Shown: positions 11,750-25,141 of the stretch, in pieces
Numbering within the stretch: the stretch's first letter is position 1
Layout of the letters: each line of letters starts with the position of its first letter
Assembly (NCBI GenBank): GCA_028023455.1
Contig: JAQFVV010000205.1
Span: forward strand, 498,001-562,000
Direction of reading: 5' to 3'
DNA: 64,000 bases
Source of the DNA: Epiperipatus broadwayi
Lineage: Eukaryota; Onychophora; Udeonychophora; Euonychophora; Peripatidae
The notes under the pieces: model-generated
Seen by the model: only the letters and a program-made list of their open reading frames with translations
What the model was told of the DNA's origin: nothing
The model's database searches: none
Program-made: the position numbers and the translations under genes

Positions 11750-13231
11750 TTAAATCTTAATTTTTTTTTTGTTAAAACATCTAATTAAAAAAAGACAGTC
11801 TTTCCATAGGGTGAGTTTGTGTAACAATGCTGAATTCAAGAAACAATGTTGTAAGGCATGTTTTTCCTCTTCTAAAGTCATCAACATATTCATAAATTTA
11901 CGAGGCAATAAAAATGTGTTTATCATGATAAAAAGAGCCATAGGATTAGGATAAAGAAGCTACATTTGGTTAACAAGCTATCTGTCTCCTGTTCTAGCTT
12001 AATTTACCCCAAATCCAATTTTTTGAAGTGCACCATTTAGATTCTCAATATCAAAAATATGTTTTTATGATGAGTAATAAGAATGAATTGCTGCATCAAC
12101 TCTCTTGGTAGAGGTCTAAGATAGTTATTATCAAAGTTGGCTCCTTCTAGTGAATGAATACCAGACTAAATCCATATCTGACTAATTTCCAACAGCAACA
12201 TTATATATTCTTTTTAGGGGTTATGTTCAGCTTTCATAGTTATCACAGTGATTCTAAATCATATGACATTCTCTATGACCTCTATGTCAATAAGTAATCT
12301 ACCTCTATGACCTCTATTTCAATAAGTAATCTTAAAGTGGTTCATTTCTCACAATCTTAAATTTAGTGAACGCATTAGGAGACAATCACTTTGTTATGAT
12401 TTTTGATTACTAATGCATATTATTAAAATAAAAGTAAAAAAAGTAATATGAAACCTGTGGCATTTAGTTCAGAATTTTGCTTTTATAATCTACATTTTTG
12501 TAAAATCTGTTTCCTACTGATTCTATTTTCACTTTTATAACCACTATATAACTTATTGCAGTAAGAACAATGATTATCTTTGAGTTTAGAATTACCTATT
12601 ATAAATATGAATAATAATATAATGACAAATTAGGTTGTTGCTCTTAACTTATTAATCCTCACCTGCATTAAAAATTATTGAAAGTTTCATCAGAAAAAGT
12701 GCTGTTGTTCCAAAACTTTGAATCATAGTATTAATGCTATCCTAAGTAATAATGACCCATGTTTTTTAAAACAAATTTTAACATAACGCTTTTATTGATG
12801 TTAAAGTTGAAAAAAAAACCCTGAAGAGGTCAGCATCTTATGGACTGTGGCAAATATTATAAAATCATCTGTTTTTTGACAGAAGAAGATGTCTAAAAGG
12901 TATTCTTATCATTCTGATCCAGTTTTCATGCAAATTGTTTAAAATATAATGAAATATAATTTTTTTGCTTGTTTACAAAAAAAAAATTGATTATTTTTAT
13001 ATACTAATTGGTTGATTATTATAAAGAAATACACAAGTAAACTTTTGTTTTATTCATTTATGTTTTATTTTTAGAAATAAAAGTTAATAAACTTGACATA
13101 ATATTTTTAAAAACCCACTGTCTTTAAGTCATTATCTGTTAAAATTGATTTGTGGTTAAATCTTTTGAAATATTATAATTTTTCTTTATGAAGTATTATA
13201 ATTTTATCTTTATTATTGAATTGCCAAATCC
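11750..13231. other. AT-rich, nothing recognised
   Basis: Contains a local direct duplication near 12270-12330 (CTCTATGACCTCTAT repeated) but no supported gene. Confidence 0.5.
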
Positions 13232-13478
13232 ATATAATATTAATATCTATATTCTTTATTATTTTATACAATACCTTTTTACAATCCACTATTTGACAGT
13301 TTCAATTGCCCCAGAAATCTTCTTTAGAACTTTGCCTCAACAATCTTCTTCAGAACTTTGAAAATATAAGTAGAAGTTCTGAAGAAGATTTCTGGGATAA
13401 TTGATACTGTCAATAGTGGATTGTAAAAAAGTATTGTATAAAGTAATAAAGAATATAGATAATATTAATATTATATTA
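13232..13478. repeat. Long palindromic repeat, copy 1
   Basis: Arms of about 100 bases are inverted copies: the left carries AATATCTATATTCTTTATTA, ACAATCCACTATTTGACAG and CAGAAATCTTCTTTAGAAC, and the right carries their complements. The spacer is roughly 40 bases and itself repeats AATCTTCTTCAGAACTTTG. Read inward to outward each arm gives GTTCTGAAGAAGAT, a loop, and AATTGAAACTGTC. That stem-loop motif is shared with the palindrome at 37302-37547. Probably a fold-back MITE; no target duplication identified. Confidence 0.75.
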
Positions 13479-14106
13479 TAATTCTTGTAAGAAAATAACA
13501 GATTTTAAAGCAGATTTGACAAAGTTATCATAAATCTACCTTTGTTCATTCATATTAAAAAAGAAAAACTTAAATTAAAAACAGATTCGTTTATTTTTAG
13601 TTTTAGTGTTTATGTAAATTTCTGAGATGATGTTTATATTATATTTTTATATTCATAAGTCAGTTTTAAATATTTAAAACAGACAAATGTGATTTTTTAG
13701 AATATTATTTGCTTATAAAATTAAATTAAAAGAAAATCCATTCCAATTTATTAAGTTTTAGTATAAAATAAAAATTTTATAAGAATAGAAAATTTGAACA
13801 TTTTCGAAAACTCTCACCAGATGGAATAATAGATAATGTCAGAAACCCAAAGAGTTAATGCCAATAATAACATGTAGCTAGATGCCATTTAATTATTGTT
13901 GCAGATACAGTACCATTAATTCAAATTCTTATTATTTAAAAACTTTTATTATGCAAATTGCCATGAGTATAGTATAAAAATAATTAGAGAATTTGTTGCA
14001 AGAAAAAAGTAAAATATTCTGAAAATTAGATTCCAAGAAAATAATTAAAAAGTACAAGGATTAAATAATGAATGAGTGAAAGTAAAAGTATATATATATT
14101 GTAACA
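13479..14106. other. AT-rich, nothing recognised
   Basis: No supported feature. Confidence 0.5.
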
Positions 14107-15577
14107 GTCAGAATCGTCTATCTCGCTAACACACTGCAGAATTCAAACCCCAGACACGAAACTGAACATTCTAGGAGGGGTTGCCTTCTAGATATACTAA
14201 GTTTGAATCTAAAGCCCAAATTTCACAGCGCCATCTACATGAAAATGCATCTGATGCCACTACTAGTATGACCTTTGATCGGTGCCTGGTGGTCAGGGAG
14301 AACCAAAAGACTCTATACTAAAAGAAGTTTGGGTGGCTAATTAACGTCTATGGATTTACAAAAGAAATGCAGAAAATATATATATAGACCAAGATAGTGA
14401 TAGGAATCAAATAAAATAAAAGATCAAATTTAGTTTTAAATAATTTCACAAAATTTATTCATATAAATTATATATATAACGCCACTGTCTGCTTATATGA
14501 GACAGGGACGCGTATTAAATAATTATTTGCATTAATTTCAATAAAGGACAAAAGGTTTTAAAACAAAGTGATATATTCTAATCCTCGGGCTAATAGCATT
14601 ATGATAATGTGCTTGAAGAGATAGGAACATGTGCGAGGTGCTTTGAGCAATTATAAAAGTTTAAGAAAATATTTGAAATTAAGTGTTATAAAATATTTAT
14701 TGATTTCGAGAATAGCACGGACAAAAGCTTACTAAGCAACAAAGTGGGAATGTGATCAAGGCATTTATTTGAGAATAATAATAATAGAGTTACATTGGGA
14801 GGTCAGTATTGCTGATAATGAATTTATTAAAGTTGGAGGGTGTGACACATTTAAGTCATGGATGCTTTGTAAAATAAATATAAAATAAAACAATATTGAA
14901 GATCCGGAATAATTATGGAGGGCATCTCGCCGCTAACCCATAGGAAAGTATTTTATGAACAGCCAAAACTTAGCGACTGTGTGATGATTGCATTTAATTC
15001 CCAGGGGTGTCATTTGGGACACCCTCTGCCTGGAAACTTGCAATAAGCGAAAAGAACGGACTTTGCCATGTAAAGAATCCTTGGAAAAATAAAACAGCAG
15101 TCTCAACAACCAATTCATTTACCAGCAATATGAGACTAGTGTATATAAAACATACTGAATGAGTTTTACTTGGATTAAGAGAAATGCCCAATCAAATTCC
15201 CAGAAATTCATTTAAAAGGGTCCACACATTCTCGACATCAATGATGAACTTTGTAATTAAAGTAGAACATGGTAATTAAAATAGGAAAATGTATGCTTGC
15301 GGGTTTGAAAAGTAAGTATAGATTTATATACGCAATCATGCATTAGGGGACACATTTAATCATTGACCTCACACATACTCTCATATTAGATTAAAATCAA
15401 TAACATGTAGATTTTAAACTATGTGATTATATTATATATTAAAGAAAAGAATCATCCTCGAACGAGTGATTTGCAAGATAATAAAATTGGAAAATTATAA
15501 ATTTAAAATATGCCTTAATAGCGGCGTCTTAATTTCAATAAAGGGAATAATTCACTCGGTCAAAGACGATTCTGACC
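14107..15577. other. Possible TIR-bounded segment of unknown type
   Basis: GTCAGAATCGTCT at 14107-14119 is repeated inverted at about 15565-15577. Between them there is no long frame. A perfect hairpin (GGGTGTC, 6-base loop, GACACCC) lies near 15004-15023. The GC content of this segment is a little higher than its surroundings. Thirteen matching bases are suggestive of terminal inverted repeats, but the match does not extend far and no target duplication is obvious. Confidence 0.25.
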
Positions 15578-17213
15578 CATTATCATAATAAAATAAAAGA
15601 AAGCTTTATAAATAGAAAATATTAACCCAAGGATAGAGCAAAATGGTTGATTATATTTGAACACTTTAAAGAAGTACATAATAAAGTTATGTGAAATTTC
15701 AGAAAACAATTTAGAATAGCTATAGCATGTTAGTAGGAATCACAAGAGCTCTTGGGTTAATTTAGGTTACCTCTGGAGATGCATTTGCAGGTAGATGTTC
15801 GGCAGGTTTTATAATTCAGTAGCAAAATCTGGAATGTTCATATTTTTGCAGCAGCAGCAGTTCCGGGGTTTGTGTGATAACTTCCGATGGTCTACGGCAG
15901 CAGATGACCATTCCGGAGAGAAATAGCCTTCTCACGCTCTACTCTGTCATGTCAAGATTTACAAATTACTAGAATAGAACTCAGAATGATTTCTCTTAGA
16001 AACATTAGAAGAAAAACTGGAGAACAAAAGAAAACCCTTCTTTTTATAGTAGACGTTAACAATAGAACTGCCCTGGAGCATTACAAAAATATATCGGACT
16101 TATCAGCTGTAATTAAATCTATCTGAATGTCCAAAGGAATTCAACATTAATTAATTTCTTTTGTTAATTTCCCTGCCGACATTCGGATTACAGACTAGAT
16201 TTAATTAAAAATTACTTTTACTAATTAAAGAAAACCTTAAGTGGACATCTGATGTTTTTAGATAAACTTATAGAACATTAACAAATTAAACTATTGTCCC
16301 TCATTTATTTTAAAGAAATATTTGGGATAACTTTTATTAAATTAAACTAAAATTATTTTACTTTTAAATTGCAATATTTGAATCTATTTACTAAACGAAT
16401 ATTTACTAAATGAGTTTTATTTAAAATCAAAATACATTACGACAGTAATATATTTGTAAATGGATTCAAACAAAATAACTTTAACAATTTATAATTTTGA
16501 TATGTTTTAAAATGCATATCATAGTGTGTGCGCAATTACGACTTATATAACCTACTTTTTAATAAATCAAAATTATATGAACATATACGTAATCTATAAT
16601 CTTTTATTTATTTGGGAATGAGTTATATATATAATATGAGCATTGTACTCGTGGTTTAAAATTAGGCAGGATTTTCGGTATATAAGTGTATCGCAGACAC
16701 ACTACGATAGATTGGGGTTCAAACTAAAGTATGATAGTAGGAAGTAGGTGAGAAAAGGTGAAACAAAGATCTGCAAAGCAGACCTTACTGTTTCAATATA
16801 TATATAAATTAAACTAATCCAAATGTTTTTAACATTTTAAAAATATAATTTAATTGGCATCAATAGAAAATTGATAAAGACAATTGAAAGTTATCACATT
16901 CTGGTTATAATATATAATCAGTATCAATAATCAGAGGCCAAAAATGGATTAAAATTATATGATGCAAAACTGTGGATTTGAATTCATTGTGAGAAGCGGA
17001 GAGTCATAGAAATCATAATCATTGAATATGAAGAATTATCCTGATTCTTATTATTTTATAAGCCTCCATATATATATATATATATGGAGAGAGATTAATT
17101 ACTATCTATATATTGTGTAAAATTGTAATTATAGCAGTATAGTCAACTATAACTTCTGTCTGGTTTTTAATTGAATCTAACTTAACGGAATGTTAATCAC
17201 AACTGTTAATCAA
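15578..17213. other. No gene recognised
   Basis: The region includes a GC-richer patch near 15850-15960 with an inverted pair (CCGATGGTC and GACCATTCCGG) and a possible tRNA-like piece near 16700 (GGGGTTCAAAC). A TA microsatellite lies near 17072. None is strong enough to name. Confidence 0.4.
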
Positions 17214-17322
17214 TTTTTTTTTTCATGTATCATAGCATCAGCCAGGAAGTGAACCCACTAACCTGAGACAACTGCTTGTAAAGCAGCCATCACTGACCTC
17301 TCGACCATCAATGCTTGACAAC
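17214..17322 (-). repeat. SINE derived from tRNA-Val (TAC)
   Basis: On the minus strand an A-box-like TGGTCGAGAGGTCAG is followed by an anticodon arm with stem GCTGC/GCAGT. Its seven-base loop TTTACAA places TAC at the anticodon position, which reads valine. A B box GTGGGTTCACTTCC follows at about 17245-17257. The T stem is imperfect. The copy ends in a run of A residues (T run at 17214-17222 on the plus strand), the usual 3' tail of a retroposed SINE or tRNA pseudogene. A functional tRNA is unlikely because the D arm and acceptor stem do not pair. Confidence 0.65.
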
Positions 17323-17885
17323 TGTTAATCAATTTGTTTAGTCAGAACATCACACAAACAAAATTTCAGAAGTGATCTTTAATAGCTAAAAATGAATTTG
17401 TACACATATTTTCAAATAAAATAGAAAAAAATGAATGATTCAGTAGATATTTATAAATTAGTAAGCCTAATTGAATGAATTGCATATTTCTTCTATTTTA
17501 ATCCAATATTTCTACTTACTTTGTTATCTATTCTGTAATTAAAATTTCAAAAGAGATTACATCCTACTAGTTAGTGGAGAAGGGAGGATGAAATAAATCC
17601 ATGAAGAAGAAAAAATAAGTTTTTCAAAATCTTTTGCATTAAAAAAAGATTTCATTGAATTGCTAAATGCTAAGATGATCAGCATTTATACATAGAATGT
17701 AAAAACAAAAAAGTTAATCAATAAAAGTAAAGTATTATTTTTGCAGTGAAGCCACAATATCCATTTCATTTTGCTTTACCTCTCCCTCATGTACATGGTA
17801 TATTATGTAATAGCTCCCATTTTATTGATAAGTTTTAATTACAATAAAATACATACTGTTTATTGAACTGCAAATTTACAGAACT
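17323..17885. other. AT-rich, nothing recognised
   Basis: No supported feature. Confidence 0.5.
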
Positions 17886-18000
17886 TTTCAATATATATAA
17901 TTAATAAAGAGCAAGCTAATAGCTCTAAACAAGCTTATTTATTATACTCCATATATTGTTTAGAGCTATTAGCATGCTCTTTATTTATTATATATTGGTA
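17886..18000. repeat. Palindromic repeat
   Basis: CAATATATAATT/AATAAAGAGCA followed by GCTAATAGCTCTAAAC at the left is inverted at the right as GTTTAGAGCTATTAGC, TGCTCTTTATT and TATATTG. Arms are about 45 bases with few mismatches around a short spacer. Compact enough to be a small MITE. Confidence 0.65.
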
Positions 18001-21000
18001 ATGCAAGCTATATAGGCCATGTAATATATGACTTGTTTTCATCAATATATGTATTGTAGCCCTTGGATTTGTCCAAGGCTCCATTTTTTTAAGTTAGCTA
18101 TGAAAGAGAAGGTTCTATCCAAATTTTCCTCATAATATATGTATTTTTTTTTGTGTGTAATAAGAAAATTTAAGCCAAGACCGAGTTTGAACCCATATTT
18201 ATAAGGGATTGCATATGTTTGACTAGTGAGCAATCTAAAAATTTATTGTTAATGTGTTTATAACCAGAGGATTGTTTTATTTTAATTTATGGGTTAAATT
18301 GATATTAAAAAAATATTAGAAAAGCAGGATTTATATATTTGTTGAGAGGTTGAGAAGAGGAAGATGTGTGACTATTGAAAACTACATTAGGATAGTGATG
18401 ATGAATAGTCATTATTTTATGCTAGGTTAGAAATAAATAATTTATGGAAATAAATAATAATAATAATAATATAGGTAGAATAGTTGTAATAGATAAAGAT
18501 TAAGGCATTAAAAATATAAGTTTAAAGAAAAGTATATACCTGCGATGTGTGTGTGTATATAATTTAATTGTAGATCTTGATGGTACAATGTAAAATTAAT
18601 AATCATTTCTTACATGATGTAAAGCAATTTTAAATAAGAAATTAAAATCTTTTAAATAAGTTTAATATTAGCAGTCAAATTTAATGTCAGGTCTGAGTTT
18701 GAAACAGCTGCAATATATTGTGTTTCACTATTAAAGGGAAAAGTAAGATTATTTTAGTGTGTATTATCTTACTCAGTTAATTATCATTCCTTAAAATACA
18801 CAGATCCTACTAAGGAATTTAAAGGGACCATTAATTTAGGCCATTAACGGTGAATGGTCAATTCTGGTCTGTCAAAGTGTAAAAAATTAATTGGCAATTA
18901 AATGTTAGATTGTAAAATTAATCTGTCTATTTGACTTGAAATTTATGCCTGGTTTTTCTGAAGGGGCAACAGGTTAGATTTAATTGAGAGGGGGTGGAAA
19001 TGTCAATTAATTATAGAGATAAAGGACGTCTCTATAAAAGCTGTGTTAGAGGAAAAAAGAGGGGACTTGCTGGTATTTTTAAAACTTATCTGTAGCAGTT
19101 TTCCTTGATTGACTAAAAGAAAACTGTGTTATAAAATTGAAAATCATATTTATTATACTTTGTCTCTTCAGAATAATTCGACTAAATATAACAATGTATA
19201 GTGAGTAAATTTTAAGGGGGCACACACTTGGAACCTTCCAGAAGTTGGCTATTCAACAGATGTAATAAAAATTTAAACCGCAGAAGTTAAAACTTGAGTT
19301 TGATATCGTTTATATATATGCAAATAGTAAAATTTAAGACTCAAAAGTTTTAATGCATATATAAGTCAATTTAAATCTACAGAATGAAAGTAAAATTGGA
19401 AAAGGACAATCAAAAACAGACTGATATTGTGAAAAAGTTAAATGAAGGCTGTTTAACTGAAACTTGCAGAAAATTACAAAGTTTAAAGATAATCTACTTA
19501 GATATGGAAATGAGGAACTCATTCAGCAAAATAGAAACTGTATATATGAGAGAAAAGGAATCGAACTCTATCAAAAGAACTTTTTACAACAAGGACTTTA
19601 TATGCTCTCATAAACCGGTCAAGAAAAAAAAGAAAAAAAAGGAGAAATCAGGAACCTGGAAGAACACCTGCTAAAAGACTTGTATAAGTATAATTTTTAT
19701 TATTATTATTATTATGATCGCTTTTTATGTGTGTAGGACATTTAATATATATAGAAAAAAAAAAAACGAATTTCTTTCTTTATAGTGTATATCACGTATA
19801 GCATTTTTTTTTTTAAAAAGAAAAAAAATTATTAATTCATGTAATCACTATTGCATTATTTTGGGGGTAGAAATTATTTTCATATGATTTTATATATGTT
19901 TATTTAAATGCTTTCGCTATTGTGGTTATTTGGGGTAGAACTGATATGCCTTATTTAAAATGCTTTACAAACAATGTTTTTTTTTCCCCCTCAATTTAAA
20001 AAAAAAAAAAAGGGGGGGGAAACAATTAAGAGATAGGGTTATTAGCATCAGAAGTTATTATCGAATGATTAGATTTATAAATGAATTGCTTGTTTATTGA
20101 GTATCATCATCATTTTTATTGTTTTTATAAAAGTGCCTGGAAATAGTTTTGAGAATTTTGTGCGCATTTCTTATTGCTTATTATTATTATTGTTATCATA
20201 GATTTAAGGCCAGAAACAAGCTGATTTATGCTTGGAAAATTTATGGGCTCATGTTCCAGTACACTAATTTGCAAGAATATTAAAGTTGTGAAAGTTTTAC
20301 TTGTATAATTTGATGTTTCGACCTGTGTGTGTGTGTGGATAGACAAAGATCTCCACAAATTCAGTGAAGTTTAACTCACTGAGATATATGCTATATTCAG
20401 AAAGTATTTGAACCCAGTGGAAGAGTTTTCCCACTTAAGTATGCTCTACACCGTAAGAAGGTTTCTTGTTTTGATGGCCAGAGGTATTTGGCATACCTAT
20501 GTTTTTTATATGACTAGCGATAAAAAAATCCTAGCATATCTTAACCTTAGTGAAAAGGTTCTCTCTTATTCGGGTCACTGCCTGCCTCATATTAATATTT
20601 GATATTCCTTACGTGTGTATGAGAGGATAGCCATGATGAGCATTATTATAAGTATTGGATACCAGGTCGCAAACTCAACTTAATGTCTGAATGAATGCAG
20701 ATAATGTATGTGCAATTGGTGTATTTGAATATTGTTTTTATAGATTGGATTTAGCATACGAGCCAGAAATAATTAGGTTAATAACTGTTAAGGGTTAAAT
20801 AAAACGTACGAATGATTGGGCATAAGCAATGCGTATATAAATGTATTTAATAAATATTTACATGGCCAGCTGAGAACTTCGCTGGAAAGGTAGTATTGTT
20901 AAAATATTATTATGTTATAAGAACATGAACATAGAGAGTGCACTAGGATGATGTTTGATTTTAATGCCAATTTATTTGCAATAACTTAGTCTTACTATTA

Positions 21001-22878
21001 TTAAGATATCTCTGTTGTAAAGATTAGGGCCAAAGAATATTTAATCAGGATGATCGGATAAGATCAAGAAATTTGCAAGGGAATATTACCTTTAGATTTA
21101 TTAAACAAAATTATCAAATTTAATTAAAAAAAAATAAAAAAATCGATTACGTATTTTCTAAAATATATCTGTAGTAAAAAGGGAAAGCATTGAAAACGGG
21201 AAGAAATTGGTATTTACTATATTTAAGGTAAAAAGAAAGTGTAGATATAATGTAATGTATATGTTTTTTTTTTTGTATTGATTGAATTATAGTTTGTCAA
21301 ATAAAATTTGTTATTTGTTTTAAATAAAAATTTGCGTGTGTCTCCATGTTTTTGTGGGTTATTATTATCTAGATATTTCCAATCCAATCATACATCAATA
21401 TCATATTAGTAATATTTGAATTATCATGTACGTAATTAATATTTAGTAAAATTATTTAAAAGGTTAATTTTAAATGCATAAAATTACCAAATAATTTAAT
21501 ATTGTTTAAATATAAATCGAGAATAGAGATAGTATTGAGTGATAGCGAGTGCAGAGGGTGGGCATAAAATCCTTTCCCCATCCGTTGTATTCAAACCTCT
21601 CTAGATGCATTTTATTTTATATGGTGTTATTATAATTGCGACTATGTTTTATGATTTGTTTATAAAGATTTAGTAAGCTTAAATATTCCAGCTTTAATGT
21701 AAATTGATATTAGATTGCATTAAAGACAACCGAGATCACCTTGGAGGCGATCAAGAGAGGAATGTTTATCACCAATAACCCATCGCAGCTTATTCGATTT
21801 CCACACCTAATTGTTCGAAAAACCCTGAGAAGAGATTAGAATGAGAGGAGATGAGCTAGCAAAGATGTAAAATTTAATGATAAAATAAATAATAGTGAAA
21901 TAGATATATGGATGTGAAATTGATGAAGGGATGGATCAGAAAGGTGGAGATGAATATAGAACTTTATAATTAGAATAAAATTTAATTGTAGCTTTAATCC
22001 TAGTGAATGGGATTATGCTGAGAATAGCCTGGAATTCTTAAAGATATTAATATTGTCTATTTTAATGCGTTCTCAGTGTTCTCCAAATTAATTATGTATT
22101 AACCCATTCATGAAATATTATTACTAAGAGTATTGTATTGAGATTTCACCTCTATATATTTTATTGGAGCTGCAATTTGGCGCCCTGGCAAATAAGCTTA
22201 TAAACGTTCTGTATCATCATCATCATCTCAGTAGGCCTCAGACATAGTGTCAGCTGGGAATGATGAAGTATCTATCGATCCATTCTTAAAATGTTGTAAT
22301 TGGCATGCAATTTATCTGCAAATGTGTAAATGCCATATAGTTTGAATATAATATAATTAATCCATAACGTGGATGTGCGATCATTTGAATAAAATTCTCA
22401 TTGGTTATAATAAAGTTATAATTAGCTTAAACTATCCCATAATATATATGATATTTGGAAGCTCTCCCAATCGTTTAGTTATGTTTGAAATTCATTGGGG
22501 ATGACCGATTGAGAGATTGCAAAATGCGTTTCATGTTACTTTAATAAGTTTATATAAAGTTAACAAAATAAAGAATAACTTTTTATTTGTTTGAATTGTT
22601 TTTATATAGTTACAATTGGCCTGTAACGCGGTCGCACGAAGGAGGTTATATTTAATTTTTACGTATGAAATATATTAGTCTGTGCACTATATTGGAGAAA
22701 TGATTAGATTAAATCTATACTTAGAAATTGTTTAATCTATACTTAGTATACCAGAATATATAATTGATGCATTGCATATTTAATTGATACTTAAGAAGTG
22801 CATCTGTCGTTAATTTATATATTTAAGAAATCTTTATTTCTCTAAATTTTTATTTAGTTAGAAATGACCTTGACCTTC
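18001..22878. other. Unassigned AT-rich stretch
   Basis: Nearly 4.9 kb without a recognisable element. Visible only are TAA/ATT microsatellites (near 18450 and 19700), mixed poly-A/G tracts near 19990-20020, a lysine-rich 96-codon frame at 19384-19674 that ends in a poly-A-encoded lysine run, a (TG)n tract near 20325 and a CATCATC tract near 22214. A TATA-like TCTATAAAAGC occurs near 19031 without a gene downstream. Confidence 0.45.
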
Positions 22879-23083
22879 TTCATTTTTCTTTAAATTTTTC
22901 GTTAGTTAGAAATGGCTACAACGTGGAAGCCTATTAAACATCGATCCCCTAGCCCAAAACTTACTCGTTTAACAAAGAAGGGATTCATTTGGTAAAAACT
23001 TATTTCTTATGAATTTTTTTTTTTTTTAATTGTCAGCATCTTCATCTTCATTTTTCTTTTAAATTTTTCGTTAGTTAGAGTAT
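22879..23083 (+). repeat. Direct repeat pair
   Basis: A segment of about 38 bases (CTTCATTTTTCTTTAAATTT then TTCGTTAGTTAGA) at about 22879 recurs near 23044 with one extra T. The spacing is about 165 bases. It may be a tandem duplication or the flanking repeats of a small insertion. Confidence 0.5.
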
Positions 23084-23095
23084 GTATATGTTGAA

Positions 23096-23240
23096 TTAAA
23101 TATTTCCATGAATTGTTATTATAATTATATCCATGTAAACAGAAATAACTTTTAACTTTTGCTATTGCCAAGAAACTATCAATTGGCAATTCTTGAGACT
23201 AAACAAGTTTTCTCATTGATTTATAAGTTCTTTTGTTAAT
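23096..23240 (+). repeat. Dispersed repeat, copy related to 28479-28660
   Basis: Shared order of blocks: CCATGAATTGTTATTATAAT, ATATCCAT, AGAAATAACTTTT, GAAACTATCAATTG, GGCAATTCTTGAGACTAAAC, AAGTTTTCT. The second copy at 28479-28660 has the same blocks with insertions. Class unknown; the minus-strand 60-codon frame here is not supported as a gene. Confidence 0.5.
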
Positions 23241-24372
23241 ATAAATTAAGATTATAGTACAAACAAAATTAAAAAATAATCTAGCTATTAATCATGAGTT
23301 GAGGAGGTACTTTCACATTATATATTTCCTATGACTGCATTTGCTTATTCAAAAAATAAAATAAAATAACACATTATACTATATATTTATTTTTTAGATA
23401 AAATGAATAGCAAAATTTTCATCACAATTAAATTTGTTCTTTAATTTTGTAAAAATTTCCTAATATACTGAAGCATTTTATTACTTGCAATACTGTAGAT
23501 CAAATTTGGAAAAGACAGTAAAGTAAAGAATAAAATATATGTGTTTTCAATACAAGCTAATAAATAGTTATTTATCAACATAATGAGCTATGATTGTGGG
23601 AACTTAGATTTCCCGAAAGTGCTCAGACTGCTAATTTAGGATTATTAATTATATAGCTTCATTACATGTGTGTAAAACACAATTATAGAATTATTGACAT
23701 ATTGTAAAATTTATTACATTATAAATTTTAACGGGCTTTTTTATCATGTGTAGTACTCCCATATGGAAAATGGATGCTGCCATATTGTAAAATTTAATAA
23801 ATTTAAGAATTTTAATGTTTTTTTTTTATCTATTTATATATATATATTTTAGGAATTTTAATGAACTTTAATCTATTTATATTTACATTTTTCTTTTAGA
23901 TAACATCTATTTAAAATAATATATACTAATATAGTTTATATTACAGATTCTTGTATTTATTGTTTTAGTTACTATTATAATTTTTTTTTTGTATTTGTAT
24001 AAAAATAAACATATATTGTATTTTAAAGTTATATATTGTTATATATATAGTACATGAAAATATTTGTATATAAACCTATACATAACAAAATGAATATTTA
24101 TTTACATTTTAAGGTAATTTTAGATCTGTAATGAGGGAGTACAATATCTATTCTTCCAAATTGGAAAAAATTGCAAAACTAAAACCTTTAGAGATTAGGG
24201 TTTAATGGTTTTTACTTGAGAATTTTTTCTTTCCACATAAGATAAAATTCCCACAATGCATTTTTCTGTCTTTTATGCAAACCAATTCTGGATATATATT
24301 GGTATCAAATCTTTTAGGAATTTATGTGATGGTCATTGGCTTAATATTTGTAGAATATTGATTATCACAGTA

Positions 24373-24514
24373 ACAAACTCTTCATACAGTTAGTCCCATC
24401 CAGTGCAAGCCATAGTAATCACTGAATTAAAGAAGATATTTTGCATAAAATTCCTGAGTAGTGCCTATTCATCCAATATCTCTAGACATGGTGGCCCTAC
24501 TGTAAGGAAGTTTG
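24373..24514 (+). mobile_element. TIR MITE (CAAACTC family), complete short copy
   Basis: The left end CAAACTCTTCATACAG and the right end, inverted, CAAACTTCCTTACAG are matching terminal repeats that run on into GTCCCATCCAG and GGGCCACCATG. The interior has the family landmarks CAGTGCAAGCCATAGTAATC, TTTTGCATAAAATTCCT and TATTCATCCAATATCTC. Length about 142 bases, with no coding capacity. Confidence 0.65.
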
Positions 24515-24726
24515 TCATTATTTTAACAGTTTGTATAAGCACAGGAAATGTGACCAGATAATGTTTAATATTGATTATCATAACTAAGTATGAATCCTTA
24601 ACCTGTTATTAATCAAAGCACATAGTGTCAATATGATGTAGTCCATACTGAATACTGTTTAAAATTCTAGAGTAATTTATTCTTATACAAATAAAATTAT
24701 AAATATATTTACTTTATTAACTGTGC

Positions 24727-24838
24727 TGAGATGTTAAGTGCAATAGTAGAGTGACAGAATTTGGAGCTCAAGTTGTGACCTAACCCCATGATTTCTAGCC
24801 CTCTAACTTTTGAACTCCTGAGCAATATTATTATTATT
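24727..24838 (+). repeat. tRNA-like SINE copy
   Basis: Landmarks GTGCAATAGTAGAGTGACAG, TTTGGAGCTCAAG, CCCATGATTTCTAGCCCTC, ACTTTTGAACTCCTGAGCAA match the family in order. Diverged in the middle. Confidence 0.6.
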
Positions 24839-25141
24839 TTAATATCTTTTATTGTCATTTTTAACAACATAATCTTTGGAATTTCTATATCTTCCCCGTA
24901 CCTTTTCATTCTATGAATATCTTAATAAATCATTTTCTTTTAAAATTTTTATCCATATTACTATATTCTTCAAATATCCTTTCTCAATACACCAAATCAT
25001 ACACTTTCAAATAATATCCTAATATTTTTACTTGTTCCGTATACCATCAATATATTTTGCTTTCTACATTACCCTATTTATTCGTTCATTAGTTTTCAAA
25101 GATTCTGCTAGGACTTAAACAACAATTCCTTTTCCAAACTT

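Noticed and set aside
19017-19130. TATA-like TCTATAAAAGC as a host promoter or LTR
   Set aside because: No downstream gene, no paired repeat and no terminal TG/CA structure could be found.
19384-19674. 96-codon plus-strand frame as a small gene
   Set aside because: Ends in a poly-A-encoded lysine run, has no motif and is overlapped by an antisense frame; composition is that of the background.
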